A stretch of 10,532 bases of DNA from Phoronis pallida (taxonomy: Eukaryota > Phoronida > Phoronidae), in contig JAOXYC010234570.1 in NCBI GenBank assembly GCA_028565715.1, positions 1 through 10,532 of the forward strand, given 5' to 3'. Below the pieces are notes generated by a model. The model ran no database searches and was not told the origin of the DNA. It was given only the letters and a program-made list of their open reading frames with translations. Made by a program: the position numbers and the translations under genes. How positions within the stretch are numbered: the first letter of the stretch is position 1; each line of letters begins with the position of its first letter. This document shows positions 7,548-10,532 of the stretch, piece after piece.

Positions 7548-8204
7548 TGAAGACGATGAAGAACACAATATTCATAGTGGAAGAACGACGTTGTGGTGAT
7601 CACTTTCACTCTTACACTCACTGTGAACAGACAATGCATTTTGATGTAGCTTCATATTTTATATTTTGCTGATCATTGTTTATTACCAGAAATGCGTTCA
7701 AGAGCAATCTGTACGCATATAGTTCGCGTGCATTTGCGTTCAAGAGCAATCAGCACGCGTGTAGCACGCGTACACACGCGTACAATCTCTTGAGGTTGTT
7801 CGCCTAAAAACCAAGATGGTGGACAATAACCCGGAAACGAGTAAACGGTCGATGTTTTTTGTTCTTTGAGCTTCGTTTCAACAAATTTGGATACTATTTT
7901 GTATGAAAATTGAGTTAAAAATGATTTTGAATACGGTCAATTCATTTAAAAAAAAAAATTTATTTCGATATGGCGCTCGAAGGGTAGAGAAAAATTCGGC
8001 CTGAAATCCCTATCTGGAGTTGTCTCCCCTGTTGATTTTCGATGTTGTACACGCAGGCGCACAGTCCCGTTCAAAAGCGTGTAAATTTGTTATGTTCGCC
8101 AGCGTGCATATTTGCACGCAATTGAACGCACTTCTGATGATGATATGAGAATATATCGAAACGTTGTTCATCCACTATGAATATTGTGTTCTTCATCGTC
8201 TTCA
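7548..8204. mobile_element. DNA-transposon-like element with 44-bp inverted ends
   Basis: Bases 7548-7591 and the reverse complement of 8161-8204 match at 42 of 44 positions. Inside the ends, both sides carry further related motifs in inverted orientation: GCGTTCAA near 7694 and 7736, and its complement TTGAACGC near 8122. A perfect 7-bp stem-loop lies at 8102-8119 (GCGTGCA, TATT, TGCACGC). The body has no transposase coding and includes a short poly-A tract near 7950. No certain target duplication is visible (AAC is present on both sides but overlaps the arm). It is best read as a non-autonomous terminal-inverted-repeat element of about 657 bp. Confidence 0.62.
7693..7781 (+). repeat. 42-bp direct repeat plus ACGCGT cluster
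   Basis: The 17-mer TGCGTTCAAGAGCAATC occurs at 7693-7709 and again at 7735-7751, a 42-bp period. Each copy is followed by a GYACGC-type stretch. Three ACGCGT hexamers follow at 7755, 7766 and 7776, spaced 11 and 10 bp. The block lies in the left subterminal part of the inverted-ended element, where transposase-binding repeats would be expected. Confidence 0.6.
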
Positions 8205-8627
8205 ACTTAATACTCACTATAAGGCCAAAAACTAACATTGCAAAGGAAAATTGCTGTGGCCAAGTACAATACAATAATTTACAGGGATGGATTGACTGAG
8301 CGAGATCTATTTAGTAACAATTCATGCATTGTGAACTCTACAACTGATGCCGCTAAAATACTATGAGCATGCAACATCTATTCTGTAACAAATCACCCAC
8401 TGTGATGTCTTTGTGCATTGATTTTAAAGACTTAGTGTTTTTTGAAATAATTCAAATTTCAGACAAAAGAGGTTGATTGATGAAAAGAAGGCATGGTTTA
8501 CAAAAAAAAATCTGGTGACAAATTGGAGGTTGTTGTCAGTGCTGCTTGTTGTCATGTTTAAGTTTGATTTTCTTTTCATAAAATATAGTTTAATGGAGAC
8601 ATCTGTGTACTAATTAATTGATTTTAG

Positions 8628-8780
8628 CACCTGGCAAACCTGCAAAATTTGTCGGCAACCAAAACAGCTTGTCTCACAATTCAGTCCTACTTGAGTGGAG
8701 TGCACCAATAAGAATGGATGTCAATGGGGTCATACGAAAGTACCATATCCGATATTTTGTTACTGGAGACGAAAGCAATG
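8628..8780 (+). CDS. FN3 domain e, 5' exon (A to C' strands)
   Basis: Codes residues 428-477; the split codon with 7054 gives Ala427. The acceptor is gattttag (AG 8626-8627) and the donor GTAGGT at 8781. It begins with APGKP, a normal FN3 start, followed by SVLLEWSAP (core Trp, residue 450) and VNGVIRKYHIRYFV for the C/C' strands, ending GDESN in phase 1. It was found through motif and splice signals, having no long ORF of its own. The domain is interrupted by a 983-bp intron containing the second tandem-array element. Confidence 0.82.
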
Positions 8781-9763
8781 GTAGGTATTTTTGATTAATA
8801 TCTTTATTACTAGTTTTAACTACACACTTTGCAGATTGTTTTGTCTAGCATTTTCTCTGTGAGGGTCTACTTATTTGAGGTTTTTCCACGTATTGTTTCT
8901 TATAATTTATGTTAAAAATAACAGGCAAATTATCTGTTTCGTAGCTTGGAATATCAAAATCAGCTTTTCATTTGTGTTTTTATGGGCCAACACATAATAT
9001 GTGGGTGCATTATGCGATAGGCTGTTTGGCAGCGGCGTCGGCGGCGTTACACATTTGGTTACCGAACGATAACTCAAGAATGCTTTGACGAATTTTGATG
9101 AAACTTTGTATACTTGTTCCTGGCATAAATATGGCGGCTGCTTTCGATTTCTGTCATGTTCCGACTTAAGGTATGCATCCTGGTAGCCGTTTGTTTTTCG
9201 TGTGTTTTCTGTGTACACATTTGGTTTCCGCGCGATAACTCAAGAACTTTTCAATTAGTTTCAACGAAACTTTGTAAATTTGTTCCTGGCATGAAAATGG
9301 CAGCTGCTTTCAATTTCCATCATCTTCCGACTAAAGGTGTGCCCCCTGGTGGTGGTTTGTTTTTCGTGTGTTATCTGTGTACACATTTGGTTTCCGCACG
9401 ATAACTCAAGAACACTTTGATTAATTTTGACAAAACTTTGTATACTTGTTCTTGGCATGAAAATTACGGCTGCTTCCAATTTTTGTTGGGTTCCGACTAA
9501 AGGTAGCCGTTTGTTTTTCACATGTTATCTGTTTACACATTTGGTTTTAGTACAAATCTTTAGAACGCTTTGACAAATTTTGACGAAACTTTTTGTACTT
9601 GTTCCTGACATGAAGATGGTGACTGCTTTCCATATGCGTCATGTTCTGACTTCAGGTGTGCCCCTGTTGGTGTGTTTTCTGTTTACATATTTGGTTTCCA
9701 TTCTTGTTTGTACTCTTGAAACAGTGTGCTATTTCATGTCTAATACGAGGTTATTTTTTACAG
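8781..9763 (+). other. Intron inside FN3-e
   Basis: A 983-bp phase-1 intron from GTAGGT (8781) to ttttttacag (AG 9762-9763). Bases 8781-8977 are plain, and bases 8978-9700 are the second copy of the ~166-bp tandem-array element. The last ~60 bases hold the polypyrimidine tract and acceptor. ORFs at 8907-9218 and 9261-9521 (minus) and 9156-9404 (plus) are repeat-derived. Confidence 0.7.
8978..9700 (+). repeat. Tandem-array element, four ~166-bp units (copy 2)
   Basis: The head (about 8978-9048) shares with copy 1 a TTTTTATG start, ACACATAAT...GTGGGTGCATTATG with its stem-loop potential, AGGCTG and a GCGGCG-rich run. Four units follow, with the TGGCATGAA-type marker at 9121, 9287, 9453 and 9606 (spacings 166, 166 and 153 bp; the last unit has a deletion). 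A partial fifth start (TTTACATATTTGGTTTCC) lies near 9683. It has the same orientation as copy 1, fewer units and no coding. The array ends about 60 bp before the FN3-e 3' exon. Confidence 0.78.
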
Positions 9764-9916
9764 CCAAAGAAATTGTAGTTGAACAAGTGGATGTTTTGTC
9801 AAAGAGTGTCACAGATCTTAAACCATATACAGACTACACATTTGAATTGTCTGCAGAAACTTGTCCGAATTGTGTTGGATCTAAAATGGTGCTGACCCAA
9901 CTAACCAAGGAATCTT
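9764..9916 (+). CDS. FN3 domain e, 3' exon (D/E to G strands)
   Basis: Codes residues 479-528; the split codon with 8780 gives Ala478. The acceptor is ttacag (AG 9762-9763) and the donor GTATGT at 9917, phase 1. It shows the FN3 second half: a D/E region rich in Val, then SVTDLKPYTDYTFELSAE for the E-F turn and F strand. The presumed F-G loop contains TCPNCVG where the other domains have NGEG, NSKG or GNGG, so it carries a CxxC. The open frame runs upstream of 9764 and on to 10062, but those parts are intronic: the acceptor, donor and phases all fit. The coding sequence continues outside the window. Confidence 0.85.
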
Positions 9917-10532
9917 GTATGTTGAAAAGTTTTTTGTTCTTTCCTGTTCATAGTGTAACAAATAAAATTTCAATCAAATATTTGTTCAGCTCATTTCATG
10001 TGGCTTTGAATTCATATGTCCTTATACCTTATACAAATTATGTTAAAAGTTTTAACATTTAAAAATGTTTGATTGACACATAATTTACTTGGCACTGCTC
10101 AAACCAACATGTGGCTGCAAGTTAATTGTCACTAGGTGGTCAAAGTGTTACAAGCAATAAGAGTATAAGTGGTTGATTAACTCACAGTCCAAACAGTCAA
10201 TGAAATATTGTCAAGAAAAACAAAGAAATCTTTTTCCTGTGCAAACCAGATTTTCATTGTCACAATTTCTGACAAATCAGATTTGATTGTACAGTTTCAA
10301 CAACCCTGTTTATGGTTTTTGTTAAGTTTCTAATAAAATGTTATTTTATCAATGACAGGGTGAAATTTTAACCCAAAAAATGTAGAAAATGATGCATTGT
10401 GTTTGGTTTATCCAACTAATTCTTTATGGTAACTGGAAAAAAAAAATGTTACAATTATTGACCGGTCATTTCGTTTCGGAATTGGTCAAAGTTTCCGAAA
10501 AGGGCGCGGAATAATTCCGCGCCCTTAAATTT
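9917..10532 (+). other. Start of the next intron, non-coding
   Basis: Sequence after the GTATGT donor at 9917 to the window end. I see no FN3-like exon in any frame. It is AT-rich with a poly-A run near 10438-10446, a perfect 10-bp palindrome TGACCGGTCA (10459-10468), and then the paired hairpins listed separately. The intron's acceptor lies beyond the window. Confidence 0.6.
10474..10526. repeat. Two adjacent perfect hairpins
   Basis: The first pairs TTTCGGAA (10474-10481) with TTCCGAAA (10493-10500). The second pairs AAGGGCGCGGAAT (10500-10512) with ATTCCGCGCCCTT (10514-10526), a 13-bp perfect stem around a single base, and is strikingly GC-rich for this region. They may be the terminal part of a transposon cut by the window edge. 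A bacterial-type terminator reading is not appropriate here. Confidence 0.6.

Larger units (their letters stand above)
7055..8627 (+). other. Intron between FN3-d and FN3-e
   Basis: This is a 1573-bp phase-1 intron from GTTTGT (7055) to gattttag (AG 8626-8627). Bases 7055-7547 and 8205-8627 look plain. An inverted-ended element occupies 7548-8204. ORFs at 7343-7639 and 8071-8274 (both minus strand) overlap its two arms and read similar peptides there only because the arms are inverted copies of each other. No coding is supported. Confidence 0.7.

Noticed and set aside
7343-7639. 98-residue minus-strand ORF sharing a peptide with the ORF at 8071-8274
   Set aside because: The shared peptide comes from the inverted repeat arms read from either side, not from related proteins.
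9917-10062. Continuation of the FN3-e frame to a stop at 10062
   Set aside because: A GTATGT donor follows the end of the G strand in the expected phase 1, and the sequence beyond is AT-rich without domain features. An intron-retention isoform ending there cannot be excluded.
10290-10370. Possible terminal exon after an AG near 10290 with a short hydrophobic frame
   Set aside because: No convincing polypyrimidine/acceptor context, no FN3 similarity and a very short frame.
10500-10526. Rho-independent-type terminator
   Set aside because: The hairpin is in a eukaryotic intron and is not followed by a U tract in a meaningful context.

Overview
This window is eukaryotic and almost certainly from an animal. 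It is AT-rich and holds part of one plus-strand gene whose short exons have clean GT...AG splice sites. The introns carry several non-autonomous transposon-like repeats. There is no bacterial gene organisation: no operons, no ribosome-binding sites and no long ORFs. The gene content and the style of repeats suggest an invertebrate, possibly marine, but I cannot name the species or phylum.

The gene: eight exons (819-1103, 1612-1818, 2040-2129, 3589-3764, 4012-4222, 6746-7054, 8628-8780, 9764-9916) join in one open frame of 1584 nt (528 residues, numbered 1-528 below). They encode five consecutive fibronectin type III (FN3) domains, called a-e here. Every domain is bounded by phase-1 introns, the classic 1-1 exon-shuffling arrangement of extracellular modules. 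Domains a and d are each a single exon. Domains b, c and e are each split by an internal intron, at a different place each time. Neither the start nor the stop codon is in the window, and no signal peptide, transmembrane segment or catalytic domain is visible. The product is therefore only identifiable as a multi-FN3 cell-surface or matrix protein, such as a receptor tyrosine phosphatase-like or adhesion protein.

Non-coding layout: the upstream intron (to 818) has a MITE-like element with 25-bp terminal inverted repeats and TTAA duplications (425-767). The 2130-3588 intron holds a Helitron-like element (2638-3046) with TC and CTAGT ends between host A and T, followed by tRNA/SINE-like fragments (3222-3411). 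The 4223-6745 intron holds a near-perfect foldback (4435-4600), a 481-bp MITE with 24-bp terminal repeats and ATT duplications (4838-5318), and a tandem array of seven ~168-bp units (5328-6540). The 7055-8627 intron holds an element with 44-bp inverted ends (7548-8204). The 8781-9763 intron, inside domain e, holds a second, shorter copy of the ~166-bp tandem-array element in the same orientation. Two adjacent perfect hairpins close the window (10474-10526).

I see no clear new biological system. The most interesting points are the cysteine-bearing insertion in FN3-c, a CxxC in the presumed F-G loop of FN3-e, a nearly identical 36-nt coding stretch shared by FN3-b and FN3-d, and the two related ~166-bp array elements in one gene.
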